Source: Deltaproteobacteria bacterium (lineage in GTDB: Bacteria; Bdellovibrionota_B; Oligoflexia; Oligoflexales; Bog-1112). Taken from it: DNA of 64,000 bases. The position numbers were made by a program, and so were the translations under genes. Location: positions 62,001-126,000 of the forward strand of contig JACPKR010000053.1 of the NCBI GenBank assembly GCA_016186945.1, read 5' to 3'. Under the pieces are notes generated by a model that saw only the letters and a list, made by a program, of their open reading frames with translations, ran no database searches and was not told the DNA's origin. Below, piece after piece: positions 25,759 to 34,185 of the stretch (positions are counted from its first letter, which is position 1; each line of letters opens with the position of its first letter).

Positions 25759-26358
25759 TTAGGGGTTGACTGTGATTTTAATTTCCTTGGAAACAGGGCC
25801 TGAACTTACGAGAAGGGTTATTGTATTCACCTGACTTTTGCACTGCGGAACGATTTCCACCCGGCCTACTCCACAGGCGTCGGTGCACCACTCATCCATC
25901 GAAGTGAGAATCCCTCGGTATTTATAACGATCGTCGTCTGGATTATCGAAGTTAACATCGTTCAAGTCACTACTTCCCAGATAACCTCCAATCACGACGG
26001 CCTCGAAACTAATTTTAGGTGCTGGGGTTCCTTTTACCGTCTGAGCATCGAACGGTTTGGGATCGTCTTCTGTTGCGCCACTGGGGCCGGAGACAATCTT
26101 GCCGGCGGGCAAACCCCGTTCCGGACTCTCGACCACAAAACTAATGGGAACAGAACCGACGTATGGTTGTCCATCGGCGATCCCCTGGCAACTGATGCTG
26201 ATTTCTTCACTAAGGAAGCGAACCTGCATCTCCTTGCTGCCGATCTTTGCATTGAAGCAAGAAAGCGGGCAAACGCCCGGAGCCTCATTAATATCGGGAT
26301 CCGCCCCGCAGACGTTAAGTAAAAAGCTTAGCAATGTAGGTATGAGAAGCTTTTTCAC
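25759..26358 (-). CDS. Exported protein or lipoprotein encoded behind pilQ
   Basis: A 199-residue unknown protein. The GTG at 26358 starts two bases after the pilQ stop codon and gives the signal sequence MKKLLIPTLLSFLLNVCGAD. The Cys after LLNV could be lipidated, although Val at -1 is unusual. The mature part has paired Cys (GVCPLSCFNA, ISCQG, WCTDACGVG) and a beta-rich pattern that could be an immunoglobulin-like or pilus-associated fold. The position makes it the last gene of the pilMNOPQ operon, so a role with the secretin or pilus is likely but inferred. Confidence 0.75.
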   Translation of the reverse strand: MKKLLIPTLLSFLLNVCGADPDINEAPGVCPLSCFNAKIGSKEMQVRFLSEEISISCQGIADGQPYVGSVPISFVVESPERGLPAGKIVSGPSGATEDDPKPFDAQTVKGTPAPKISFEAVVIGGYLGSSDLNDVNFDNPDDDRYKYRGILTSMDEWCTDACGVGRVEIVPQCKSQVNTITLLVSSGPVSKEIKITVNP

Positions 26359-26359
26359 C

Positions 26360-28576
26360 TTATTGCCCCTCGCTCTGAACTTGCTGACTTTGAATCTGCA
26401 AAGACTCATCTATGGTTTGGTCGGCGTTCAGTTTTGCTTGTTTTTCAAAAAGATTTGCGGTTTTCCCCATTTCGGGACTGGGGATAAGTTTGTCACTCGG
26501 CATGAGTTGAGCACTGGCAAGGATGGTGGGCGTCACCATGATGATCAGTTCTCGCTTGTCTTCCTCATGATTGTAGGAACGAAACAGAGCACCGATGAAC
26601 GGGATATCAGACAAGATAGGCAGCCCCTGCTTTGTTTTCTTGAGAAGAGTGGTGTACAGCCCACCGATGACGGCAGTCTCACCGCTTTGGCGCAGTAAGT
26701 TTGTCGTTAGTGTGCGCATCGACTTGCTGGTGGAGGCTTGAGCATTCGTCGTAGTTTTGGGAGCGGAATTCTCGATAGTTACCTTCATCTGCACGGAACC
26801 ATCGGCCGTAATATGGGGTGTTACCTGCAAGGACAGTGCATATTTGACGGAACTCATGGCTGTTTGACCTTCGCCTGTCGGTATTTGGAAGTAGTCTTCT
26901 TGGCCCGCTTCTATGGAAGCTGTCTCGTGATCCAGAACGATAATGGAACTGTTCTGCAAGCTACGCGTGTTGTTAGAAAGCTCTGACATGCGAAGGCGCA
27001 GGCTTAGAGCTGTCGAATTGTTTAAACTCCCTATATTGACATCGAAACGGCCTCCATTTTGGTGATCTCCCGCTCCCGTGTCGACGGAAAAGGCGGACAT
27101 AAGATTGTTGGGAAAAACCAAGGTTCCAAAACCAAGCCCACGTCCTTGATCGAAGAGGAAGGGACCGCCCCAATTGATGCCAAAGAATTTTTTTACGTCC
27201 TTTAGAACTTCGATAACTCTTGTCTCAATTTTCACCTGTGGTGTTTGAAGGTCAACTCGTTCAATCAAAGCGCGCACTTTGGAAAGTTCCTGCGGAATAG
27301 CCTCGACAATGATCGAATTCGTACGATCGTCGGCTTCGACTTTAACCCTCTTGTCGAACTCGGCTGAGGGGAGCATTGTCCGGATGATCGTGACCATGTC
27401 TTTAGCTTTCGCGTAGGAAAGACGGACGACGAGAACTTTCGTAGGAGTAACAAGGGCAGCTCTCTTCCTTACTTGCTCAATATCTTGTTTCTCATGCTCC
27501 AACACAGAAAGGGAGTCAATCCTGACCACATCGCCCCGAAGCTTGACCATACCGAGGGAGTGGGTTTCCATAATTGCCTGAAGGGCTTCGTCCCAAGGGA
27601 CATCCTGAAGTTTCAGATAAATTTTCTTCGTACTGATGGAATCCGGGATGATGAAGTTCACTTGATTTTCTGCGGAAAGTGCCCTGATGACTTCTCTCAG
27701 ACTGGCGCCTTTGAACTCGATACTGATCGGCTGAAAGGCTGACTGTTCCTCATCGACATCCTGGTCTTTTCCTGTCACCTCGATTGCTTCGGGAGCAGGC
27801 TTCGAGGGAGCTTCCTGCTGGGACCGCTCCTCCTGGAGGTCTAAATTAAGGTTCTCGTTGATTTGCTGGTTTTGATTTTGAACTTGTTGGTTGAGAGCTT
27901 GATTGTCGAGATTCAGATTTTCATCGTCCAATTGCAGAGTTTCATCCACCTCTTGGAAATTTTCCTGCGCCACAGACAAAATGGTGAAAGGCACTTCTAC
28001 GCCTTGCTCTCGTTTCCCTCCCAGATAGGATTCCGGGATGTCGAAGCTTAGAAGGAGATTGCCTTCCTTGGCGAAAAGTTGAGGAGTCGCCGCCTGCCTC
28101 AAGGTAAGGATGACGTCCGCAGTTCCATCCGAATTTTGCCTGGTGCGGATATAGGAGACGGGACTGGGGAATTCGCTTGCATCAATATCGCGTCGAATCT
28201 TTGACCGAACCGAGGTGTCAAAGAACCTAACGATCAATTCCGGTTGATTCTTCAAGTTCTTTTCGTGGAGCAGATCGTACTGGGGTGCCCCTTTTGTAAC
28301 GATCTCGACATTAACTAGTCGATTTTCACGTTGGAAGTCGTAACCGATCCACCACAGACTCGCTTTCGTAGGAATAAGTTCGCGCGGAGTGATCGGTGCT
28401 GCCGCCGGGGGAACGGAACTTGCCTGCACTTGCTCTTTTTTTTGAGGCTGCTCGAATTGCATATTTGCGTCGAAGTCTTCTTCAAACTCATTCGGAGCCA
28501 AGACGTCTTCGACCTCGACATACTCGGGGGCACAGGACGTAACGAGATAGAGGCCAGTGATGAGCAAAGCCTTCAT
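26360..28576 (-). CDS. pilQ: Type IV pilus secretin PilQ (lipoprotein form)
   Basis: The outer-membrane channel of the type IV pilus, 738 residues. The N-terminus MKALLITGLYLVTSC is a lipoprotein signal (Cys15), unlike the plain signal peptide of many PilQ. An AMIN domain (about residues 70-200) is followed by an unusual Gln/Asn/Leu-rich linker (about 215-275, for example NQALNQQVQNQNQQINENL). Next come a secretin/TonB short N-terminal domain (IEFKGASLREVIRALSAENQ), a secretin N domain (VVRLSYAKAKDMVTIIR) and the secretin core ending LPILSDIPFIGALFRSYNHE. It overlaps pilP by four bases (ATGA) and forms the end of pilMNOPQ. Confidence 0.96.
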   Translation of the reverse strand: MKALLITGLYLVTSCAPEYVEVEDVLAPNEFEEDFDANMQFEQPQKKEQVQASSVPPAAAPITPRELIPTKASLWWIGYDFQRENRLVNVEIVTKGAPQYDLLHEKNLKNQPELIVRFFDTSVRSKIRRDIDASEFPSPVSYIRTRQNSDGTADVILTLRQAATPQLFAKEGNLLLSFDIPESYLGGKREQGVEVPFTILSVAQENFQEVDETLQLDDENLNLDNQALNQQVQNQNQQINENLNLDLQEERSQQEAPSKPAPEAIEVTGKDQDVDEEQSAFQPISIEFKGASLREVIRALSAENQVNFIIPDSISTKKIYLKLQDVPWDEALQAIMETHSLGMVKLRGDVVRIDSLSVLEHEKQDIEQVRKRAALVTPTKVLVVRLSYAKAKDMVTIIRTMLPSAEFDKRVKVEADDRTNSIIVEAIPQELSKVRALIERVDLQTPQVKIETRVIEVLKDVKKFFGINWGGPFLFDQGRGLGFGTLVFPNNLMSAFSVDTGAGDHQNGGRFDVNIGSLNNSTALSLRLRMSELSNNTRSLQNSSIIVLDHETASIEAGQEDYFQIPTGEGQTAMSSVKYALSLQVTPHITADGSVQMKVTIENSAPKTTTNAQASTSKSMRTLTTNLLRQSGETAVIGGLYTTLLKKTKQGLPILSDIPFIGALFRSYNHEEDKRELIIMVTPTILASAQLMPSDKLIPSPEMGKTANLFEKQAKLNADQTIDESLQIQSQQVQSEGQ

Positions 28577-29403
28577 GGTTCCACCTCGTCTAGTTGGGGT
28601 GTTGCAGGAACTTCAGGTACCTTTTGTTCGATCGGGGAAGCCGCGGGAGAGGTCGGTTCCACAGGTGACAGATCACGCACGGGAATCGTTGTTTGACCGT
28701 CGCGTAGCTCAGGCTCCAGTTCAGCCTGATCGAGGATATCTTTGCGACGTTCCTCGTAATTTTCTGACTTCAGGTAATTGTGTTTTCCGTAACCAAACTG
28801 ATTGGGCAATCCGAGTTTACTGGCCCGGATGATGATCTTATCCTCCGGCAGAGCTTGTTCCCCTTCGAGCCAAAGTTTGAAGTCTTCAAACTGTCGAGTG
28901 CCGTCAGACGCCAAGGAAAATTCACGAACGGTTGCATATTTTTCCCCGATTTCTACAATTTTTCCACCCCTCTGACCGATGGAATCTCCGAGAGTGACCA
29001 CGACTCCTTCATTGCCAGGTGTCATGACCATAGCCTTTCGTTCACCGTTCCGAAGAATCCACACCCCGACGACGTTAAGTTCCCACAATGGGTATTTTTG
29101 CAAAACACTCACGATCGGTAACTCTACTTTTGCAAGCAGAGTTGACAGTAAGGGGGGAACAAAAGGGTTTGGTTTCGACATGGATGAATAATGGTAGTCG
29201 CTTTGGAGGCCAACAATTTCTCGAACTTCCACTTTTGTTGTCACTTCACGAGAAGGTGGAGCACTTATCCAGTTGGCATCTTCCTGGGAGAACAGCGAAC
29301 GGGGGCTAAGAGAACACATCAACAGTAAGGTTACCGCAAATAGGCGAACGTTCCCCTCACGTTTCCAGACTGACCTTTCCTTTTTTCTTCCCAGTGCGGT
29401 CAC
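28573..29403 (-). CDS. pilP: Type IV pilus assembly protein PilP
   Basis: A 276-residue periplasmic protein that links the PilNO inner-membrane complex to the secretin. It has an N-terminal hydrophobic signal (LFAVTLLLMCSLSPRSLFSQ), the PilP core beginning KPNPFVPPL and continuing LWELNVVGVWILRNGERKAMVMTPGNEG with VVTLGDSIGQRGGKIVEIGE, and a long Pro/Glu-rich tail of about 60 residues. The tail makes it longer than typical PilP (about 175 residues). The start GTG 29403 overlaps the pilO stop (GTGA), with GGAG upstream. Confidence 0.92.
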   Translation of the reverse strand: MTALGRKKERSVWKREGNVRLFAVTLLLMCSLSPRSLFSQEDANWISAPPSREVTTKVEVREIVGLQSDYHYSSMSKPNPFVPPLLSTLLAKVELPIVSVLQKYPLWELNVVGVWILRNGERKAMVMTPGNEGVVVTLGDSIGQRGGKIVEIGEKYATVREFSLASDGTRQFEDFKLWLEGEQALPEDKIIIRASKLGLPNQFGYGKHNYLKSENYEERRKDILDQAELEPELRDGQTTIPVRDLSPVEPTSPAASPIEQKVPEVPATPQLDEVEP

Positions 29404-30110
29404 CGTTTTTTCTTCTCCCCTTCTTTTTTCACGGGAGGTTTTGTTGCTTCCTGTATGGCCAAGTTCTCTCGTTCCGTAAGAGTGCGGAACACGACCATGT
29501 CACACGTAGCCCGAATTTTTGTTTTTGCCCGTCGTAGTTCCTGCTGCTGATCGTCGGACAGGCCCTTTATTTCTTCAGGGGAAACGTCTTCAGCATCTGC
29601 TACTTTTATAGAGAAATTTTCGATGTGAACGAGGATCTCCAAGTGAACCAGATGGTCGAAAAAGCTAGAGATCTGGCCATAGGTACCCTCCAAGTCCAGT
29701 CTAATCGGTAGTTGCAAATACTTGAAAGCTGTCTCGGAGGGGACTTCTTCACCTGGGTCGAACATTTTGATAGAAACCCCTAATTCCTGAGCAATTAGCT
29801 CCGTTTTTTGTAGGATCTGGTCCATGAAGAAGACGTCGGGCAATTTTTTACTAGCCTCGGTCATTTCCTTTTCTTTGCTGGCGAGTGCTAGTTCAAGTTC
29901 GGGAAGTTCCTCTCGTTTTTTGAGTGCTTCTTTGAACTTCTTGTCCGCTACCTCACGTTCCGTCGAGGCTAACACTCTCTCCTCCTGTAAAGTGGGCCAG
30001 TGGTTCCACAGGTCATAGGCTGCCGGTGCCACTGCCAAGAGGGTTAACATGGCAAGTCTTTTTCCAAAGGCGAGGTCCCTGTACCTTGAAATGAGTTCAT
30101 CTAGACTCAT
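29400..30110 (-). CDS. pilO: Type IV pilus assembly protein PilO
   Basis: A 236-residue inner-membrane protein that dimerises with PilN. It has a short cytosolic N-terminus, one membrane segment (about residues 18-38), a periplasmic coiled coil (ERVLASTEREVADKKFKEAL and onward) and a ferredoxin-like domain (VSIKMFDPGEEVPSETAF, LPIRLDLEGTYGQISSFFDH). The last residues are very basic. The ATG overlaps pilN by four bases; the order PilM-N-O-P-Q is the standard pilus-alignment operon. Confidence 0.93.
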   Translation of the reverse strand: MSLDELISRYRDLAFGKRLAMLTLLAVAPAAYDLWNHWPTLQEERVLASTEREVADKKFKEALKKREELPELELALASKEKEMTEASKKLPDVFFMDQILQKTELIAQELGVSIKMFDPGEEVPSETAFKYLQLPIRLDLEGTYGQISSFFDHLVHLEILVHIENFSIKVADAEDVSPEEIKGLSDDQQQELRRAKTKIRATCDMVVFRTLTERENLAIQEATKPPVKKEGEKKKR

Positions 30111-30901
30111 GTTGAGCTTTGGTCCTTTTCTTTAGATTCGTCGGAGTCTGGTTCAGGCTTGGGTTCAGGTTTTAGTTCGCCCCGTTCTCCATATTTCACT
30201 GTGAGGAAGAACATTGGAAATTTGCTTAGTTCTGGAAATTTTTGCATCGCACCTGCATCCGACCCACTGCCTTTCTCAGTCACTTGAATTTCCCTGACTT
30301 CCTGGAGTGCTTTCTGCGCTTCGGTTCCCGACGTTGTTTTTTGGCGTTCTGTTTGGGAAGTTCCCGCTGTGGTGACTTTTTCCAGGAAAACAGCGGGGAA
30401 GAAAACATGGGTGCGGATATCAGTGGGGTCGAATTCCTGTTGCTTGGTCTCTTCCAACGCGGAGATGAATTCAGCAATCAGAAGGCTGTCGAAGGCCGCT
30501 CCTGCGATTTTGATCTGCTTCGAGGGAGAGTCATCGGACAGGGATGTGAACCACATGCCTTCCGGTTTCAGATTCTGAAAGTGTTCCAAGAGGATAATGG
30601 GAAGGTAGCGTGCTATCTTGGAAACGGTGATCCGCTCGATCGCTCCTATTTTCTCTGCAAGAACATCCAGCTGAGTTTTAATTTGCGCGTAACGCTGGAC
30701 GTCGACCTGTAGGCGTTTTGTGTTACGGCGGAGCAGCTGGGTTTCCACCTGGAAATCAGCAATTTCATGCTCCACGGACCCTACATAAAGCTCAGTTCCC
30801 AAGAGGGCACCACCAAGGAGAAGCGCAAAGAGGACAAGTTCCGGAATATACCAGTACTTATTTTCAAGTTCGAGTGGTGGTGCAAGATTGATCTTAATCA
30901 T
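30107..30901 (-). CDS. pilN: Type IV pilus assembly protein PilN
   Basis: A 264-residue inner-membrane protein. The cytosolic N-terminus MIKINLAPP is the conserved PilM-docking motif (usually INLLP). One membrane helix follows (VLFALLLGGALLG), then a periplasmic coiled coil and a ferredoxin-like domain (GMWFTSLSDDSPSKQIKIAGA). An insertion rich in Thr/Glu/Gly (about 180-220) and a Pro/Glu/Asp tail make it longer than common PilN (about 200). It lies nine bases after pilM. Confidence 0.93.
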   Translation of the reverse strand: MIKINLAPPLELENKYWYIPELVLFALLLGGALLGTELYVGSVEHEIADFQVETQLLRRNTKRLQVDVQRYAQIKTQLDVLAEKIGAIERITVSKIARYLPIILLEHFQNLKPEGMWFTSLSDDSPSKQIKIAGAAFDSLLIAEFISALEETKQQEFDPTDIRTHVFFPAVFLEKVTTAGTSQTERQKTTSGTEAQKALQEVREIQVTEKGSGSDAGAMQKFPELSKFPMFFLTVKYGERGELKPEPKPEPDSDESKEKDQSST

Positions 30902-30910
30902 CCGGGACTC

Positions 30911-31972
30911 TTACTCCCTGGTATCTTCGAAGCGCCGTAAACCCAACCCAAGCACCGTGCTAAACGATGGGCCTACCCAACGCAGATACTGGCGACTGAA
31001 GCGTTTAGGCACGAGAATGTTTTTAAATGGATCGACACGTTCAACGGGCACGGAGAGTTTTTGAGCGATCGACTCGGCCAATTTCCGAGACGACGCTCCT
31101 CCGCCCGAAAGAAAGATGCCTTTCACTCGATCCTGATCAATGGGGGCTTCTCCACTTTGGAAAAAGAAGTCCACTGTCATTTGAAGGTCAGAGACGAACT
31201 GTTCGTTTACCCCTGCGATGGTTTTTTGAATTTCCGGACTTAGGACACTTTCACCTCGCTGGTCTTTTTGCTTGGCCCGCTCAGCGTCCTCGTAAGAGAT
31301 GCCCATGGCATCAGCGATGGCTTTTGTGAAGTGGTCTCCTCCAAGTCCGATCTCCCTTGTGTAGAGATATTGGCCGTTGCCGAGAAAAATGACTTGCGAA
31401 GCGGTGGTGCCAACGTTGATGATCGCTATCAAGCCCGGGAGAAGGCCATAGTTTTGTTCCACCGTGTTTGTTAACGCAAAAACATCGCAATCCATGACCC
31501 CGATTTTCAGACCTGCGCTTTTGAGAACAGCAACCCGGTCATCGACGATCTCTTTTTTTGCCCCGACAAGGAGAACGATTTTTTCAGCACTGGTCATTCC
31601 CTGCGAGAACGTTTGGAAATCGAAGTAAAGGTCGTTGACGTCCATCTGGAAATGTTGCTCAGCCTCTGCTAGCACCTGATCCTCGACGCCCATAGCACCT
31701 TCTGACATGCGAATGCGCTTGACGATGACCGAGCTTCCTCCCAAAGACATAGCCGCTCGCTTCAGCAAGCGTCTTCCCCCTGCCGAGCGTAAGGCACCAG
31801 CGAGGGCGCGTTCCACGGCATGAAAGTCTCTGATGACACCGTTGACAATACTGCCGGGTGGGATCGGAAATTGCCCCATCCGAGACAATTTCCGTTGCTG
31901 CTTGCCGGCTAGTTCGACAACTTTGATCGATGTCGAGCCGATGTCGATGGCCACCATCGGGTTTTCGAACAT
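30911..31972 (-). CDS. pilM: Type IV pilus assembly protein PilM (actin-like ATPase)
   Basis: A 353-residue cytosolic actin-fold protein that binds the PilN N-terminus and ATP. VAIDIGSTSIKVVELAG is the phosphate-1 loop. VIINVG-type phosphate 2 is seen as LIAIINVGTTASQVIFLGNG, and the adenosine motif as KGIFLSGGGASSRKLAESIAQ. Length and motifs are standard. It is the first gene of the operon; bases 31973-32065 upstream should hold its promoter. Confidence 0.95.
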   Translation of the reverse strand: MFENPMVAIDIGSTSIKVVELAGKQQRKLSRMGQFPIPPGSIVNGVIRDFHAVERALAGALRSAGGRRLLKRAAMSLGGSSVIVKRIRMSEGAMGVEDQVLAEAEQHFQMDVNDLYFDFQTFSQGMTSAEKIVLLVGAKKEIVDDRVAVLKSAGLKIGVMDCDVFALTNTVEQNYGLLPGLIAIINVGTTASQVIFLGNGQYLYTREIGLGGDHFTKAIADAMGISYEDAERAKQKDQRGESVLSPEIQKTIAGVNEQFVSDLQMTVDFFFQSGEAPIDQDRVKGIFLSGGGASSRKLAESIAQKLSVPVERVDPFKNILVPKRFSRQYLRWVGPSFSTVLGLGLRRFEDTRE

Positions 31973-32065
31973 GAGAATTCCAAAGATAAAGTAAGGTTCA
32001 CCTATATTGTTTCACTGTCGCGTGAAGGCTTGCAATGAGCCAGGGTAGGCAAGATTTTCCAGGAA

Positions 32066-32350
32066 TTACTTGAAGAGATTGTCTAGCTTTTTCTTGGCGT
32101 CTTGAGCTTCATTGTTCTCACTGCCTTGCTGGGACTGGGCAGAAAAGTAGCCGCAGAAGTTCGAAGCGTCCTTGTTTCGCACCCACTCGGCTTGTGGCTC
32201 CCGGCATTCATGGTGAGAATGAGGATCGTAGAACCTACAGTTGAGACAAACTTTCGCATCCCAGCCGCATTTCGGGCAGGCATCGGAACGACCCAGCGGG
32301 GGATCAAACACCCAATGAAATTGGCAATGATGGCAAACGATGGTAGACAG
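32066..32350 (-). CDS. Small Cys-rich zinc-ribbon protein, probable CTG start
   Basis: The first ATG/GTG/TTG start in frame is GTG 32311, giving 81 residues. Just upstream the frame stays open and encodes VCHHCQFHW, which supplies the first CxxC of a ribbon whose second pair is CPKCG. AAGGAGG (32362-32356) has no standard start codon at proper distance, but an in-frame CTG at 32350 lies 6 bases after it. The 94-residue product then has CHHC, CPKC and CLNC, followed by HHECREPQAEWVRNKDASNFCGYF, a pattern I recall from small conserved proteins of unknown function. Starting at GTG would remove half of the metal site. It is divergent from the CBS-like gene. Confidence 0.65.
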   Translation of the reverse strand: MSTIVCHHCQFHWVFDPPLGRSDACPKCGWDAKVCLNCRFYDPHSHHECREPQAEWVRNKDASNFCGYFSAQSQQGSENNEAQDAKKKLDNLFK

Positions 32351-32449
32351 AAATTACCTCCTTAGAGCGTGCAAAAAAAATCGTCGGTCACCTTTGATCT
32401 TGTCGAAAAAATCCGTGCGTGGATAATAAGAGAAAATGGAGAAACCGCA

Positions 32450-33397
32450 ATGCGATATCAGTCAATTCTCGAAACTGTTGGCAAAACCCCGCTCGTCAAA
32501 TTCCAAAAAATAGGTGCACACCTGTCCTGCAACCTCTACGGGAAGTGTGAATTTTTCAATCCCGGCGGTTCCGTAAAGGATCGTATTGCCGTGCGGATGA
32601 TCGAAGAAGCCGAAAAGTCTGGCCGCATCCGACCTGGCGATACCTTGATCGAACCGACTTCGGGCAATACCGGGATCGGCATGGCGTTAGCAGGTGCTGT
32701 GATGGGTTATCATGTCATCATCACAATGCCGGAAAAGATGAGCCGGGAAAAACAGGTCGTGCTCGAGGCGCTGGGAGCAAAGATTATCCGAACACCTACC
32801 GAAGCACGATGGGACGCACCCGAAAGTCATATAGGTGTAGCCAAACGCCTAGAGTTAGAGCTTCCCAACGCCCACATCCTTGACCAATACTGCAACGACG
32901 ACAACCCCCTCGCCCACTACTACGGCACGGGACAGGAAATCTGGGACGACCTTGACGGTGAAGTCGACATGGTCGTGATCGGCGCGGGAACAGGAGGAAC
33001 TATCACCGGCATTGCCAAGCTGATGAAGGAAAAAAACCCAAACTGCGTTATCGTCGGTGTTGATCCCGTGGGATCCCTCCTTGCCGGAGGGGATGAGATT
33101 GGCACTTACAAGGTGGAAGGTATCGGTTACGATTTTATCCCCAAGGTGCTTGACCGCTCCCTTGTCGACAGGTGGGTGAAGACACAAGACCGGGAATCTT
33201 TCCTTCTCGCACGTAGGCTCATCATAGAAGAAGGCTTGCTTGTTGGCGGTTCGTCCGGCTCCGCCCTCTTCGCAGCGTTGCAGGAGGCCCCCTTGCTGAA
33301 AGCTGGAGCCAACTGCGTGATCATCCTGCCCGACGGCGTTCGCAACTACCTTACGAAATTTGTCGATGACAAATGGATGCGAGACAACAATTTTTGA
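32450..33397 (+). CDS. Cystathionine beta-synthase-like pyridoxal-phosphate enzyme
   Basis: A 315-residue fold-type II PLP enzyme. The Lys Schiff base is in [12 protein letters not shown], and the phosphate loop is [20 protein letters not shown]. The sequence resembles the catalytic core of animal CBS more than Cys[64 protein letters not shown]. The heme-binding N-terminus and CBS regulatory domains of the human enzyme are missing. The expected reaction is Ser + homocysteine to cystathionine, but O-acetylserine sulfhydrylase activity is possible. The ATG at 32450 has GGAG 8 bases upstream; an in-frame start at 32369 would add 27 residues not seen in the family. Confidence 0.88.
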   Translation: MRYQSILETVGKTPLVKFQKIGAHLSCNLYGKCEFFNPGGSVKDRIAVRMIEEAEKSGRIRPGDTLIEPTSGNTGIGMALAGAVMGYHVIITMPEKMSREKQVVLEALGAKIIRTPTEARWDAPESHIGVAKRLELELPNAHILDQYCNDDNPLAHYYGTGQEIWDDLDGEVDMVVIGAGTGGTITGIAKLMKEKNPNCVIVGVDPVGSLLAGGDEIGTYKVEGIGYDFIPKVLDRSLVDRWVKTQDRESFLLARRLIIEEGLLVGGSSGSALFAALQEAPLLKAGANCVIILPDGVRNYLTKFVDDKWMRDNNF

Positions 33398-33420
33398 CGA
33401 TCAAAACAATCGGGACATTC

Positions 33421-33587
33421 TATAGTATTTTGGAAAAAGAATTTGTGGAGAGGACCTTTTTTGAAAAAAAGTTCCCCTCCACGCCTCCCCCCAAAAAACT
33501 TTAAATACTGAAGTTTTTGAAAAGGGGGTTGGGGAAAAAACTTTTTTCAAAAAGTTTGTCCACAAATTGATTATCTTGAACACTATA
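33421..33587 (-). repeat. Repeat B, copy 3 (full length, 167 bp)
   Basis: Begins TATAGTATTTTGG and ends TTGAACACTATA. The ends are imperfect inverted repeats reaching AATTTGTGG/CCACAAATT. The interior forms three hairpins, the largest with arms GTGGAGAGG and CCCCTCCAC. It fills the gap between the CBS-like gene and the cyclic-nucleotide-binding gene. The TA at each end fits a TA target duplication. Confidence 0.92.
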
Positions 33588-33599
33588 AGAAAGTAAACC

Positions 33600-34178
33600 A
33601 TGTCGATGAAATCCCTGAGTGACGAGTCTCTTGACCCCCAAGTTCTCGCTGAAAAGCAGAAAGACCCACGATGGGGCGCCCAGCTGCTCCGTCAGATCAG
33701 CATTTTCGGATACCTCCATGATGACGAACTTGCAGAGTTGTACGCCCTCGGGAATACCCTCACTCAAGCTGCCAAGTCAAACACCGTAATCGAGGGTGAA
33801 AACAGTCGGGGACTCTTCATCATCCTCGCCGGCAAGGTGTCCGTTTACAAACGCGACACTTCCTCGAACCGTCTCCTTCGCCTGACCTACCTGGAGCCTG
33901 GTGCGTCCTTTGGGGAACTATCCCTCTTCGACGATGCCCCGCGTTCAGCCACCATCACGGCGGAATCGACTTGTACTCTTTTCTCACTTGAGCAGAAAGG
34001 CTTCCAAGACTACCTCAACCGGAAAGGGGATAACCTCAAAGCCCGCTTCTACCAGAAATGCGCAGAAGATATGACCGAACGCTTTCGCAAACAGAACGAC
34101 GACTACATCATCTCCCAGCACCTCCTGTGGAAACACGCACTGCGACGTGAAACCCCCACAGGGGGACCTGGCGAGTAA
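33600..34178 (+). CDS. Cyclic nucleotide-binding domain protein
   Basis: A 192-residue protein with a single cNMP-binding (CAP-like) beta-barrel at about residues 30-150. GLFIILAGKVSVYKRD and the phosphate-binding cassette FGELSLFDDAPRSATITAES are clear (FGE...PRSA). There is no helix-turn-helix, so it is not a CRP-type regulator. The C-terminal 45 residues are helical and charged and may bind a partner. It probably senses cAMP or cGMP and acts through protein contact. The start is ATG 33600 (or 33606); repeat B copy 3 ends 13 bases upstream. Confidence 0.88.
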   Translation: MSMKSLSDESLDPQVLAEKQKDPRWGAQLLRQISIFGYLHDDELAELYALGNTLTQAAKSNTVIEGENSRGLFIILAGKVSVYKRDTSSNRLLRLTYLEPGASFGELSLFDDAPRSATITAESTCTLFSLEQKGFQDYLNRKGDNLKARFYQKCAEDMTERFRKQNDDYIISQHLLWKHALRRETPTGGPGE

Positions 34179-34185
34179 CACACGT

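Noticed and set aside
33401-33601. Frames encoding FWGEAWRGTFFQKRSSPQI-like peptides here and near 16848 and 60512
   Set aside because: These are translations of repeat B in one orientation, not a protein family.
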